Shown piece by piece: positions 36,501 to 48,752 of a stretch of DNA of 64,000 nt (position 1 is its first letter; every line of letters starts with the position of its first letter). Source of the stretch: Fomitopsis serialis (taxonomy: Eukaryota; Basidiomycota; Agaricomycetes; Polyporales; Fomitopsidaceae); NCBI RefSeq assembly GCF_022376445.1, contig NW_025955046.1, positions 1 to 64,000 on the forward strand. The letters run 5' to 3'. The notes below the pieces were generated by a model, which was not told the DNA's origin, searched no databases, and was given only the letters and a program-made list of their open reading frames with translations. The position numbers were made by a program, and so were the translations under genes.

Positions 36501-37405
36501 TGGCTCGAGTAACATGGATGTCGGGGAGCGCTCCTTAGTCGGCCTCAACTTCATGACGAATGCCTGTCCACCTGCCCACAGCGTTTTAGACAGCTTGTCA
36601 GGATACATAGAGCGCACACACCGATCGCGTTGGCGGAGCCGGGAAGAATCAATGAAGTCGTGACGCCTCCCGCCATCGAGTGTCTGAAGCCTTGAGACGC
36701 GCACACGGTTCAGCGAACACGGCGCCTTGCCCCAGATTATAATGAGAACCTTCGTCATGTGTGTTCAAGGCATCAATGGACCGTAGCCATGGCTGCGCGA
36801 TTCCTTTGAGGGAGTTTCCGTCGCTCGCGCCCTCGAGAGCAGGTAGCGCTTCCACCGCCAAGTGCGAGTGGACGTCGATAATCCTGCGAGAATTTGTCAA
36901 TGTCGCGGTCTGCAAAAGGAACATCTCACTCACCCAGGGGTTACCCATGCGCTGCACGAGAAAGTATAGGTTACAATACGCGATGATTTCTGTCATGCAA
37001 CATACCTGTTCGCGTCTATGACCGTCACTCTCTCGTCCAGCGTATCCAAGCTTACGTCTCCCACTGCACGAATCAACCCGTTGTCGATGTACAAATCACC
37101 GTGCAGCACTTCAAGACCATCCTGGAGTCCTGTCCACAGCGTCGCATTGTGGATCAGCAGTGGGCGCGTCCCAGCCTGGAACCGATCCGACTGGGTCCGT
37201 TCGTGAAAGTCCTGCGGCGGACCAGGCTTGAAATCAAGAGCAGCACATTTCTGCAGTATGCCGTCCGCGTTCAAGGGCACCTGGACGCGTTCCGACGCGA
37301 TAAACGACGCGTGAGACTGAAAGATGACACCAGAGCACTGAGACTGAGCAGACCGGCGGCGACAAAGCGCAGACTCCTCGTCTTCGACGGCCACTGCTTA
37401 TCCAT
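33598..37405 (-). pseudogene. amidohydrolase-family protein, many exons, frame-broken
   Basis: The ATG at 37405 starts a short N-terminus with one hydrophobic segment (LRFVAAGLLSLSALV), so membrane anchoring is likely. The metal-dependent hydrolase core can be followed through more than ten exons. It includes DVHSHL (the HxH metal motif, about 36890), GGVTTSLILPGSANAI, RPTKERSPTSMLLEPPYSLN, RMDTAWAFRSAY, AQDSYC, HCYEAVDFDD and AAFHHAHEAYL (metal or catalytic His residues, about 35850). SDHPAIQSRF and DADVVIWDSHPL come later, and the gene ends with NVEKLFGL and EGKVAAVI. The exons include one of 12 nt (35352-35363), and one intron begins with GC (35950-35895). Frame losses of -1 type occur near 34500 and 33755; the stretches near 37320 and 34920 can be explained by introns or by further shifts. 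The family includes imidazolonepropionase-like enzymes; the substrate is unknown. It could be a working gene with consensus errors. Confidence 0.7.
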
Positions 37406-37812
37406 CTTCTGTGGAAGGTAGCTCGCCGACGAGCGAGCCGCTCGAACGTACGAGATGGTGAGCGTCAGGAAAGAAGGTGTATTGTCGCCGTTTCACGGTC
37501 CGGCGCAATCATTATGGTCGATGTGGTAGTTCCGAGAACTTCGGAATTCGCTTGGGAGACCGACTGCACGACGAGAACCTGCTGGACCATCAAAGTGACT
37601 TGCAACACAGCGACTAGCCTCGAGCCTAACTTATTTGACTACTCAGTGTGCGCTCACCGCAAGCCGGCCGGCAACAGCAGGCCTAGCCCAAGCCTCTTTT
37701 CCCAACTTGAATGTACACATCTAATGGTCCACTTTACGGCGAAACATAAGTACGCTACGGTAGGACTTGATGCCCTCATCCCCCATAATGATCCTTAACC
37801 ACAGCTTCGGGG
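37406..37812. other. intergenic spacer
   Basis: About 400 bases between the 5' end of the amidohydrolase and the 3' end of the methyltransferase, both leftward. A GC-rich palindrome-like AGCTCGCCGACGAGCGAGCC near 37421 is too short to interpret. Confidence 0.35.
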
Positions 37813-38949
37813 TCATGACCGACGGGTGAGCCGCCAGCCATGCACAGTAGCTCGTACCTCCTCTTCTCCGGGGTCTTCGGGGAACATAGGCTGCGTGGAT
37901 ATGTCAAGCGGCGTCGAGGTCAGCAGCGGGAGATACTTACAGGAAACCTTTGAGTAAGAATCTCTTCATAATCCCATCCGCGCTCCTTGGCTTTGCTGAA
38001 AAACTCCATATCGCGATGCGCTAGGTGTGGTCTGTGATGCGTGTAGAAGACTAAGAGGCCTGGTTCCGCCCCCTCGTTTGATTTGTTGGAAGACAGTGTT
38101 TCCTCGCACGTCTTCAACAGCGCATCGTGCTGAGAAAGCCACTGTCAGCAAGAATGTCGTGGATATCAATGGCCACGTACCTGAGAATGATTGAAGATGA
38201 GATCGGACATGATGATGAGATCGTACTTTGTTCTATCTACGTCTAGAGATTCCAGCAACGGCCCAACTGGGCGGCCCCAGATGTAGCCCTTGTTTCATTG
38301 TGAGGACACATATGACATGGCGGCACACTTTCCGAACCTTGACTTTAACGCGCAATGATTCTTGAGAAGATGACGGGACGTTCTTGCTCACGTTGAAGTT
38401 TAGGTTTTCAAGGAGGCTTGCGTCCGGATAGTCCGTCAACACGACCTACAAAAGTACAGCCCTCCACTAATCAGTTTTCATCTTACAGGATAGCTACGTA
38501 GCGACTAACCGTACGAGCGCCGTTTTTTGCAGCGACAATTCCAGGCAGCCCACCACCGGCGCCGAGCTCTAGCACAGCGCGGTCCCGGTAAAGTTCGGGA
38601 TGGGCGTTCAGGTACGATGCAAAGGCACGGGATGCATTCCATCTGCAGATAATCGAATGAGTGCCCGAGTAACTGTACGTCGCCAAAGAGTACGCACAAG
38701 TAGTGTCCCCACAGCGGATGTGAGCCAACCAGACGAATCGATACTTCTGACCAGTCGTTGTTGACACCGTCCTGTGCCTCCCTCACGTATGTAACTGTCG
38801 TAGGTTCAGGGGATGGTGGTCTTGGTGGCTCCTATCTTCCGTTATACAGGCCCCCATAAGTTATTCCAGCTCGCGGCAGAAGATGATTATGTCTCGCTCA
38901 CAGTGAATACCGAGTCGAGGCCCAGTCCGATCTCCTCAGTGTCCGACAT
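37813..38949 (-). CDS. EFM7: protein N-terminal/lysine methyltransferase EFM7-like
   Basis: Seven exons: 38949-38902, 38831-38698, 38642-38510, 38445-38344, 38288-38181, 38129-37941 and 37890-37813. All six introns are GT-AG and keep the frame; 263 residues, close to yeast Efm7. Efm7 (also called Nnt1) methylates the N-terminus and nearby Lys of translation elongation factor eEF1A in the cytosol. The SAM-binding motif I is LELGAGGGLPGIVAAKNGA; motif LTDYPDASLLENLNFNV follows. GYIWG and DLIIMSDLIFNHSQH, then the YTHHRPHLAHRD block, are typical for this subfamily of seven-strand methyltransferases. The protein starts with a short acidic head and EPPRPPSPEP. No lesion is present, which contrasts with the neighbours on both sides. 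Confidence 0.9.
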
Positions 38950-39391
38950 ACCTCCCGGTCGAAATTGACAATGTTGGAGAGTTGGCTTTACTATCGTTAT
39001 GTTTGCGAGGTTTGCGATGATGTCTTCGAAGTTACAAGCAAGTTAGACTCGTGCAAGTAAGTGGTTAATCTGGAAGCGCGGAAGCGCCTAAAGGAAATGA
39101 AGATCGCTCAAGCGCCTGGGTAATACATGGGTAAGCGCCTGTGCTACCTGTGAGTCGAACCAGCCTATCCTATGATTCGAGTCCCAGCGACGCGGCCAGC
39201 AATGCATTTCACAGATATCATGCTCATACTGAATACCATATGGCCATATTCAACGCTGCTGAGATCAAGTAGATAGACCGACGAGTCGGGACGTGGCCTC
39301 CTGGGACACTGCTAGCGCCCATTCGAACTGTGTTCTTCCATCGCGGACGTGAGTACCATGTGCTGCATCTATAATCAAGGTGCTTTCTTTC
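38950..39391. other. intergenic spacer
   Basis: Lies between two leftward genes. It contains a GATTCGAGTCCCAGC string near 39173 that recalls a tRNA T-arm, but the flanks do not pair. Otherwise nothing. Confidence 0.35.
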
Positions 39392-42222
39392 CTAAGAGAT
39401 ACATCTGGCGATTTTCATATCTGCTAGGACCTCAGACACGTGGCAGAAGGGACGACGGGTAGAAATAAGTGACCATCTTCCACGCAGACTCCCACACTGA
39501 GAGTCTATCCAGAGAAACGACCCTTTGACGACGCATAGGTAAGCTGCACGAACATCAACATACAATCTGCTTCTTACCCTGAGGTAAGCACCCTTGACTT
39601 GAAGCGCGGGCACGATCAGCAGGAACAGCCCGGCAACAATCGCTGCCTCGACGCCGAATGTCTGCAATGCGCCGTACTTCGTTGCCCAAGGGACTTGAAA
39701 GTAGGCGACGCTGAAGCCGCCCAGCGTCCGGCAGAGGTTTACAAGAGCAGATATCTCACCCTTCAAGCACAACGTCGTCGTCAGTCGTAGCTGCGCAAGA
39801 TGCGGTGCACCGTGACGCTCACCTGCCTGTCTGGGAAGCAGTCGTTACAATACGCATCTGCCAACTGGTAAGCATAACAAGCATGAACATGATATGTCTC
39901 GATTCTTACAGACTGCAACAGTGTTGAAGACCACTACACACTGCGCTATGCCCCAGCCGAGGACTAGCCCAGCGATGTTGAGCCGTTCCATGCATGCTCC
40001 GAGGACGACAAAGCCAGCAATATACAGCGCAACCGCGATGTAACAAGCCCTTCGTATAATTCTCTATGAGCACGGAGGTCAATGAGAGTCGTTTCGGCGG
40101 AACGCACCAGAGCCGCATCTCAGCCTCGAAGACACCCTTGTTTCGGCGGATGCAGACTTCCATGATCCAGTCGTTCAGATAGTGCCCGATCTGCTCGCCC
40201 AAGATCACGGCCACCTGTGTGGTTGAATTGCTTAGCGGATGCAGTCGTGACTATGAACGGACGCATTCACGATGGGTGTGCCGTAAGCACCAGCGATAGC
40301 ATATTCACTGAAGCCGTAACCCTTCGGAGGCGCTTCGGCAAGGATGACTGCGTTCGTCGTCTATCAACGCAGTGAGCAATGTGCCTTCCGTAGTCATGGC
40401 TATACCTACGTTTATACCTGTAGTGAAGCCAAAGATTATCCCCTGGAGGATAGGAATGTGCATGAGAAGAATGATGCACAAGTCACAAGAAGATCACCCA
40501 CCTCAAAGACAGGATGCTAAAAATATGCGGCCGCCAGACGAGATCTACACATGCCCATACCACGGTCCGCCAACGGGCACGATACTTAGCCATGCGCCAT
40601 CCTGTATCCCCACTAGTGTCTGGACTCGGTACAGCAACGAAGACTCGGTCTTGGAATCGGCTTCGGGTCTGGGAGAGAGCGGTCATACATACTATGAGAC
40701 CGAGCGGCAATCAATGAGCGGACACAAGAACAGAGAGTAGTTGACACTAACGACTCTTCGAGGAAGAACGTGATCATGAAGACCACGAAGCCACCATACA
40801 TCGAACCAATGCCGTATGTCCATCGCCAGCTGAGTAGCCGGTGTTGAATTGATGTGAGCGCGTAGAGCAGCAACGAACACGTACTTTGCACGTGCAGCGA
40901 GAAATCCGAACGCGAATGGCGACAGGAAGGGAGATATGATGAACCCCATGGTCCATACGTTCAACTGTATCATGTCTTGTCAGGCATAGGTTTTAGGTAT
41001 AGACCATTGACTGACCTTTCTCGCCTGCAAATGGAACGGGAAGAGGTCTGTAACAACGTAAAGACCCTGAGAGACGTCAGCACGACATTCAAAAGCCGGA
41101 AAATAAAGCTACCTACTGTGACTTGTGGGCATGTCCTATGAAGGCAGTCAGCGCCCGGAAGTTGATACAATTACACAACACGTTACTTACCCAAAGAAGC
41201 AGTGAGGCATCGCATCGCTATAGACCCGCATCAACATTCAAGTCCTGAACACATCTCGCCGCACAAGACGAACCTGTGAACGTATTGAGGTTTGGAGCGA
41301 AAGTGCAGCCGATCAAGAACCCTAACGCCAATACCTATTGTTGGGGGGCGAGAGTATTCTCAGGAATAATTACATTGAGCTTGAGACACAAGGCACTCGC
41401 CTGCGACCAGAACAGAACAGGCAGTCTCCCGTATCGTCGCATCAGCATGACAGCGACGATGCTTCCCCACCCTGTCAATTAGTGACGCATGTCAGAGACG
41501 CGATATATCGGCGACTGCAGACGATACTTACCGAGCAGGAAGATACTCCAACTGTATTCGGAAGTGGTCAGTTACCAGCATCGTGGTATTCACACCTTCG
41601 AACGCAAGCACGTACTTCGATGTCAAGTTATTGATGACACCCGTGGTGGTATTGTAAGTCTGAGCCAGCTGAAAGATGGATGCAATGCCTAAGACACGCG
41701 GCTTATGAGGCGCGCAAAACGCGACCATGAATCTGCATCCGTACCGATACCGGAGTCAAAGTCCGGGACGATAGCTGCCAGTGTTATGATGAACAGCTGG
41801 AAGTTCTTCCGGCGATCCGACCACTGTAAAGCTCGCCCTGTTACGGAAGTCACCCAAGAGTACGAGACCACTCACGTTCTGCGGATCCTCTGGATCATCG
41901 GTTGGTTGCGGCCATAGCACCTTAGTACCATCGGACGACAACTTCAATCGCTTTGCAAACTCTTCTCCGAACTCGATTCTCGCTTCCCTTCACACTAGTC
42001 AACATTCCTACGTGGAGCACTCGGACGCACGAGAACATACTTGGGGTCGATCACAAGCCTTCCGGCATTACGTTCATGGTATGTATACAGATCGATCTTG
42101 TCCACTGAAGAGGAAGTCTCCTGTTCGCGGACTAAGACTATATTGTCGTCTCCGGAACTCTTCTCCAGGTTCTTTACGCTGCTCGCTGCGGAAGGTCGAT
42201 CACTAGGTAGGAGGGTTGACAT
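39392..42222 (-). pseudogene. MFS transporter, broken copy
   Basis: The start at 42222 opens a Ser-rich cytosolic head, then RNAGRLVIDPK, KLSSDGTKVLWPQPTDDPED and the first membrane segments (FQLFIITLAAIVPDFDSGIG). The coding sequence is spread over about 18 short exons at the same places as in the + strand copy at 45885. The loop after TM2 has LMRRYGRLPVLFWSQ, and later exons hold RWTYGIGSMYG, GYGFSEYAIAGAYGTP, RRNKGVFEAEMRLW, YCNDCFPDR and TLGGFSVAYFQVPWATKYGA. It belongs to the major facilitator superfamily of proton-linked transporters in the plasma or vacuolar membrane; substrate unknown. The exon at about 40495-40690 (central loop, TM7) has an extra ~4 bases and two one-base losses relative to its paralog, so the frame is lost. 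One intron (41400-41335) has a GC donor. The last exon border near 39580 is uncertain. Confidence 0.7.
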
Positions 42223-45200
42223 TGTTACACGACTAAGCCGTGGTCCAGTGCGCCAGGGTTCTGCGATGTTGAGATCACAGCGAAGGCAAGGATCCGTAGT
42301 TGAGAGGAATCGCACGACGGAGGGTCTCGCCCCTTTTCCCTGTGAAGTCTTATACATGGGAGGCGGCGTGAGCCCAAGACCAAGAGCCCATGCATTTCAC
42401 CCAAGGTCTTCTAGGGGAACGTTCGTTGGTCACAGGTTTCCATGACGGTGAGAGCAGCATAAGGGCAGAAGCCACGTATAGGCACGACTTCGCAGTGTCT
42501 CCACTGATTCCCACTTAAGTGGAACAGCTGAGATGCCCACTGTTGAGATCGCGTGTTCAGCGGCAAGCGCACAATGTGGACCATTGCAAACGTACCCACT
42601 TGGCACTGAAGAAGCGCATAAGGCCGCGGGTCGTGGATGCTTCGGATCACTAGTAAGCGCACCCACTTATTGATGTCTGAAGAGTGCTTGTAGACAAACT
42701 TCATATCTGCGACACGAGTACCAGCGTAAGCCACCGTTGTGCACAATCGCGGGACCTAAGCGAGAGCATCGACGGGAGTAGACGTCGCAAAAGCAGATTA
42801 GTGTGTGATCAAATGATGCGGAGGAGGATGAACTCTTTGCCGTTTCAATGCGTGAACACATGGATGGGAGGCAGCAATACCACGAGACTCTTCGACGTTC
42901 GATGGGCTGGGATCTATATAGTAATAGTATACGATCATTGTCAGTCGTTTTTGCTTCGGCTCTGTGCCCTCTAGGAGAGGTCTGACAGAAGAAACGAACG
43001 AACATTGCATATCATTGGCCCGCATCGTGACCTTTGACCCTGCCCATCGAGGCGAGTCGCCGCTGCATGTCTAATGTCTTCGTAGCAACCTGACGGCGTG
43101 GAGCTGTAGGTCCGCTTCAACAAAGCTCAAAGACACTCAATTGCCGTGATCGCTATATTCGAAGTCAAGAACAAATATGTCCATAGGCTCCAGTACGTAC
43201 CGAATATTCCTGCCGGACAGCATATATATCATCGAGCAGGCCGCTGATACAGAGTTCCAAACGTTTAAGCTCAAGGTTCATTAATGCATTGAACGTACAG
43301 TTCAATCGTGTCCTGCATGATCACGTGCATACTAAGTACCGGTTGGGTACCGGTACGCGACATTGCGAGCTTACTGGATTTAGCAATTCTGTCTTTTCTT
43401 CTCCTCCCTCACAGCGTAAATGCGTGGCTTGACATTCATCGGCATCAGACAAGCTCAGACGACGGCAATTCAACTGATTCTGTCAAGGTCCTGCACCATG
43501 CCACTGACGACAATCGCGAGTCCAGAATCGAATCACCACGCTACACTTTACACAGCACACAAGGATGTCGATGATTCATGAACTCGCATTCGACACATGT
43601 ATCTCCGAGTCGTAGGCGCCAAAGGTCTCTCTCACAGGGAATGCGCGAAGTCTTCTCAAATTGGCTCATCTTCCGAACCTGTCGCGAGCATCCTGGTGAA
43701 GAGCACTGCGACCAGCAGCAGAACACAAATGCCGCGTTCGATATGGGCGTTGCAGTTGCTCGTCGATCGGTATGTGGTCGCAACCGCTACAGTACATCAA
43801 CATCACGAGCTCATATATGATAGCTTATACAGCCCGGAACCGCTCTTTACTTCGAGCTATCAGAGCGATCGCACGGGCCTCGCAATCAGGCGCATGAAGT
43901 CTCGTTCCTACAGAGCTCCATGAAAGACGTTCTTCAGGATTCGTCTTCGTCAGCATCAGTGCCATCTCCATCCACTGCCCCCATTGCGCTCATCTCACCA
44001 GGTCCCATCCCTTCGTCGAACCGGCCAGGAGTAATAAGACGAGCATGGCTAGGGCTGAAGTCAGCGCTATGGTCAGCATATTCTCTGGCGACAGGGATCC
44101 ATCTGCCAGCGAGTGGATGTCGGCGCCCGACGTGGAGACGAAGGGGAGGTGGGCTGTACGGAGCCGATTGACGACAGTCGAGGCCCAGGTACTTTGGTAA
44201 CGTAAATTATAGCGAGATGTCGTGCTCACCGCCACATTCCCAATCCTTGCCCCAATTCCTGCATCTCAATGCTTCTGAAGGCCGTGCACCTTCGACGTCA
44301 AAGGCGAACTTCATGATTCGTGCGATAAATCAACAGACTTCCTCTCACGTTTTTGTCATGTCCGATGTCAGGCTTTATGATTGTTGACACGAAATCTGCA
44401 GCTGTGTGATCAAGGTGCCGTTCGCGGGATGGTAATCACCTCAGACTTACGCTGGGAAGCGTTTGCAAGCACCGTCCTGGCCAAATTCGACAAATTACCT
44501 ACTGGACTGGAGATGTAAATTTTGGGACTGGATGGACGGCAGCGGATGCGTAAGTGGCTTGCTCGTTCTCCGTACACGAACTAAGTAGATGTAACACAGG
44601 TCTGTCTGTGTGATCGAACAGACTTTTAATCTACCATGATAGTGTGTGCAAGTGTAGAACGGAGGCTGGGGTATGGCATTCCGACAGATATTGGTGGTCT
44701 TGAGGCGGCGATGTCGTGCGTCGTGGGTCCAGTATTATTCTGTGCACGGGCTGATATATTCCGGCAGCGGACTGCTTATGCAAACTCTGACATGTTAGTC
44801 TCGCGTCGATAATATTGGCAATTGGTTCAGTACAATCCCGGTCAATTCAAGTACCACTGGTCGCTGTCGTAGCACCGATCGTGTGATTAGACTATTTTGA
44901 ACCAGCCTCGGATCATCATCTAGTCCATAATCAAGCTCAACCAAGTCTCCGTTGCAAAACATCAAAAACAGGCAAGTGTCTTGTATGGTACTCATCTCTT
45001 TGCCTGGTACTCTCTTCGTCACCTCATTTCAGCTTTCCATAAGCATTGACAGATGTTTTGCTAAACCATCCAGGAGTCCTACAGGCCAGTAAATGGCGTA
45101 CACCATATGTTTTTAGCGGCCTCAGCCGATAGGTAACAACTTTACGCTGTTCCAGCACGACTCCCTGCACAACGCGTAGTATGGTGACCGCAACAGCGAA

Positions 45201-45884
45201 CGAGAAGTTGACGGAACATGGGGTAGGTAACTTTCGCGGGTCCGCTTTCTTGAGACATCCCTCTGACGTGTAATATGTCACGGTTGTGGTCCCATGACAT
45301 GGGAGGAAGGCACCGTCACCAGGGGCATTGCGTGGCGCACGCATCCTCCTTACATTGCAGCCAATACGCAACTGATGTAATGGCCAAGGTATGACAAGAC
45401 CACTGCAAGCAACGGCCGTCGCTCCTGGTCGCTCCATTACATTCCAGTGGTCTCGTACCCATCCGTGTGGACGCACCCCACCACCGCTCCGAGAGACCAC
45501 ATTCCAGCGGCATCAATCCCCGCCATGCGTTCAGACGCTGAAGCGCTGATGGCCCATCATGGGAACCAATTCACTGGGCGAACGAGTATGGAAAATCTTT
45601 GATCAACCGCTATAACAGGTCAGGACATCCAGCGCTAACGTCACGCTACTGAATTTCGACCCACTGACCATGTATCTGACGCGTATGCTGCCAAATGGGG
45701 ACTAGCACCAGATGGCGTCTACGAGTTCAAAATACCAATGGACATGAGAACTTCGTCAAGGCCTCAACTCATCCCTTGACCTCGGTTCCTTGGTGGTATA
45801 TCGTTGCGCGCGAACGACACCTTGGTCCCGACTTCTTCCACGATTCCAGGCGGTAACTCTCTGGGACACTCCTTCCGGTACGAC
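42223..45884. other. long spacer between divergent MFS copies
   Basis: About 3.7 kb between the two divergent transporter starts. No gene is recognised. A minus-strand frame at 43990-44235 contains one hydrophobic stretch (LTIALTSALAMLVLLLLAG) that might be a single membrane helix, but no partner exons or known motif are present. Both transporter promoters should lie at the two ends. Confidence 0.4.
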
Positions 45885-48617
45885 ATGTTTCGTGCAGACG
45901 CGGAGACCGCGAAAGCGCCCATTGCTGTGGTTCCGGATGTTGTCGACAAGGAAGGGGACTCAAAATACGAGGACATGAAGGGGGATGCGGCTGTGGAAGG
46001 ATCCCCAGACGTCTTACTGGACTTGGCCCTATATCACGAGCATAACGCGGGCCGTCTAGTTGTGGACCCGGAGTACGTCTAGGCTTTAACGCAATTAATT
46101 GCAAGATCGCTGAAACAGTCACAGGGAGGCACTGATAGAATTTGGGGAGAAGATCGCAAGTAGGCTAAGCTCTCACGGGATGGTACCAAGGTACTCTGGC
46201 CTCAGCCAAGAGATGACCCGGAAGATCCTCAAAATGTGAGTGTGCATTTCTCTGGAAGGGTCGTTCTCATGGCGTGATTGACGTCAATGCAGTGGTCGGA
46301 TTCGCGGAAGAATTTTCAGCTCTTCATTATCACAGTTGCCGCTGTCATCCCCGACTTCGACTCAGGCATCGGTGAGCACATATCCACTCCTGCGTACAGG
46401 AGACAACGTTGACATCAGCATTCTCTTTGCGACGCGATGCCGTCCTGTCAGGCATTGCATCTATATTTGCTCTTGCAGAACAATATGACACGACCACGGG
46501 AGTGATCAACAATCTGACATCCAAGTACGTTCATGGAGGTGCTTCCGAAATTTGCGCAATGCCCATTCACATCACGTCGCAGTTGGAGCATCTTCCTTCT
46601 GGGTAAGGCTGGCTGTCGATTGCACGAGGTAGTATTTCACTGAAACGTCGCAGGTTGGGGTAGCCTGTTCGCTGTGATGCTCGTGCGGAGGTATGGCCGC
46701 CTACCCGTGCTGTTCTGGTCGCAGGTGATTACGTCGCCGTATCTCGCCATAGAATGCTGATAATCATTCTACATTCAGGTGCTTGCCCTCGGCTTTTTGC
46801 TAGGCTGTACCTTCGCACCAAACCTCAAAACATTCACGGGTACTGTATCTCACTCGGCACTGGAGTCATTCAATTGACTTCGCTCCTCCAGCTATGAGGT
46901 GTCTCACTGCGTTCTTTGGGTGAGTACATCAGCGCTGAAGCGGTCACAGTCCTTGATGCTCGCAATAGGACATGCCCACAAGTGACCGTCAGTACGACCG
47001 GTCCGTGCTGATTATCTCAAACTGATCAGCAGCACGTCTTAGGGTTTGTACTTCGTCACCGATATGTACCCGTTCCACCTCCAGGCACGAAAGGTCGGTC
47101 TACCTCGATAGAATGACATTGGGCGCAAACGCAAAGTTGACATATGTCACGTACACCAGCTTAATATTTGGACAATGGGGTTCATCATTTCGCCGTTCAT
47201 CTCACCATTCCTCTTCGGCTTCCTTGTCGCCCGCGCGAGGTGAGTTTGATGTTCTTACAAACACCACTGTGTTCGATCTCTCATGGCGCGGCAGTTGGCG
47301 CTGGACATATGGAATCGGTTCGATATACGGGGCAATCGTGGTCTTCCTCATCACGTTCTTCGCGGAGGAAACGTACGTCTGTCCCGGCTGCATCGGTCTC
47401 AAGAAGCAAACTGATGGCTTCCGGGCTTACCGCTCGTAGCATGTACGATCGTGCCTTGCCAAATCCGCGGCCCATTCCCCGCACGACGTCGCGTCTACGA
47501 TATAGGGTTGAAACTCTGTTAGGTATCACGGGCGCACGGATGGCGCGTTATCGAACAAGATGGCGAGACACCATACTGGCATGCCCTTCGATCATTTGGC
47601 GACCGCAGATACTGGGCATACTTCTCTTCGAGGTGCGCATCACCGGTGTACGTACCTCCGGTGCAGTGTTCACACATTATCTAGGCTATGCTCTTCGGTT
47701 TCAGTATCGGTATCAACGTGCGTCGTTCTTCGCACACGAGGGCCGCGTATGCCGTAGCTAACTCTGGAGGACTCGCAGACTACGAACGCCGTCTTCCTTG
47801 GCACCCCTCCACCGGTTGGATACGGATTCAGTCAGTACGCTGTGGCTGGCGCCTATGGAACTCCAATCGTATAGTGACCACACTTTACTCGTCCGACAAC
47901 GTACTGATACAACAACTGCAGGTTGCAGTCATAATCGGCGAATTGCTTGGCAGATACTTCAATGACTGGGTGATGAATTTCTGTATCCGGCGCAACAAGG
48001 GCGTGTTCGAGGCTGAGATGCGGCTCTGGTGAGTCTCCCTGCTTGGTCCACGAACAGCACTCCCGCTTACCTTCTGCCGTGTAGGACAATCTATATCGCA
48101 TTACCTCTCTACATATGTGGCTTCCTCGTACTGGGGGCTTCATTCCAGAAGCACTTGGGCGTGGGCGCCCTTGTGATGGGTTGGGGTATCGCGGAAGTGG
48201 CTGTCATGATAACTACTGTCGCTGTCTACGCCTATTGCAATGACTGCTTCCCTACCAGACAGGTAAGTACGACACCGCCCCTTGAGCGCAACTTTGACAA
48301 GCGTTCGATCCGTCTAGGGCGAGATTTCGGCATTGATCAATCTCACCCGTACCTTGGGCGGGTTCAGCGTAGCGTATTTCCAGGTGCCGTGGGCCACGAA
48401 GAACGGCGCGTTGCAAACGTTCGGTGTCGAAGCCGCCATTGTAGCAGCGCTGTTCATGCTCATAGTACCCGTGCTGCAGTGGAAAGGTGCAAGCTTCCGG
48501 GTATGTCCATCATCCATACCGGGAAAATACAATAAATTAATGTTCGATATCATCGCTAGCAACGGTATTCACTATGATACTCCCGCAGCGAACGACGCAG
48601 GAGTGAGTGCAAGCTAA
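45885..48617 (+). CDS. MFS transporter, nearly intact copy
   Basis: Starts at the ATG at 45885 (a longer frame begins at a TTG and is not used) and continues through about 18 short exons with good GT-AG sites. Sequence blocks in order: HNAGRLVVDPE, KVLWPQPRDDPEDPQN, FQLFIITVAAVIPDFDSGIG, TTGVINNLTS, LVRRYGRLPVLFWSQ, GLYFVTDMYPFHLQARK, RWTYGIGSIYGAIVVFLITFF, a cytosolic loop with DRALPNPRPIPR, GFSQYAVAGAYGTPIV, RRNKGVFEAEMRLW, YCNDCFPTRQ, and TLGGFSVAYFQVPWATKNGA. This is a twelve-helix major facilitator of the type with the RRYGR loop between TM2 and TM3. One base is missing near 46170 (between IASRL and KLSRDG). The end is set at the first stop after the last TM helix; a further 3' exon is possible. 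It is the inverted paralog of 39392-42222. Confidence 0.75.
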
Positions 48618-48752
48618 TGTTCTCACAACTATGCACGATGTCATGCGGGGTACTGGATGGTCTCGAAGAAGGCGGCGGAAACCTACATGAGACATAGCTT
48701 CAAGAAGAGCATCCCACTGCACTATGCGATCGATCACATGCAATACAATAGT

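Noticed and set aside
39130..39210. tRNA-like GATTCGAGTCCC string
   Set aside because: The five bases on either side of the loop do not pair and no acceptor or D-arm can be built.
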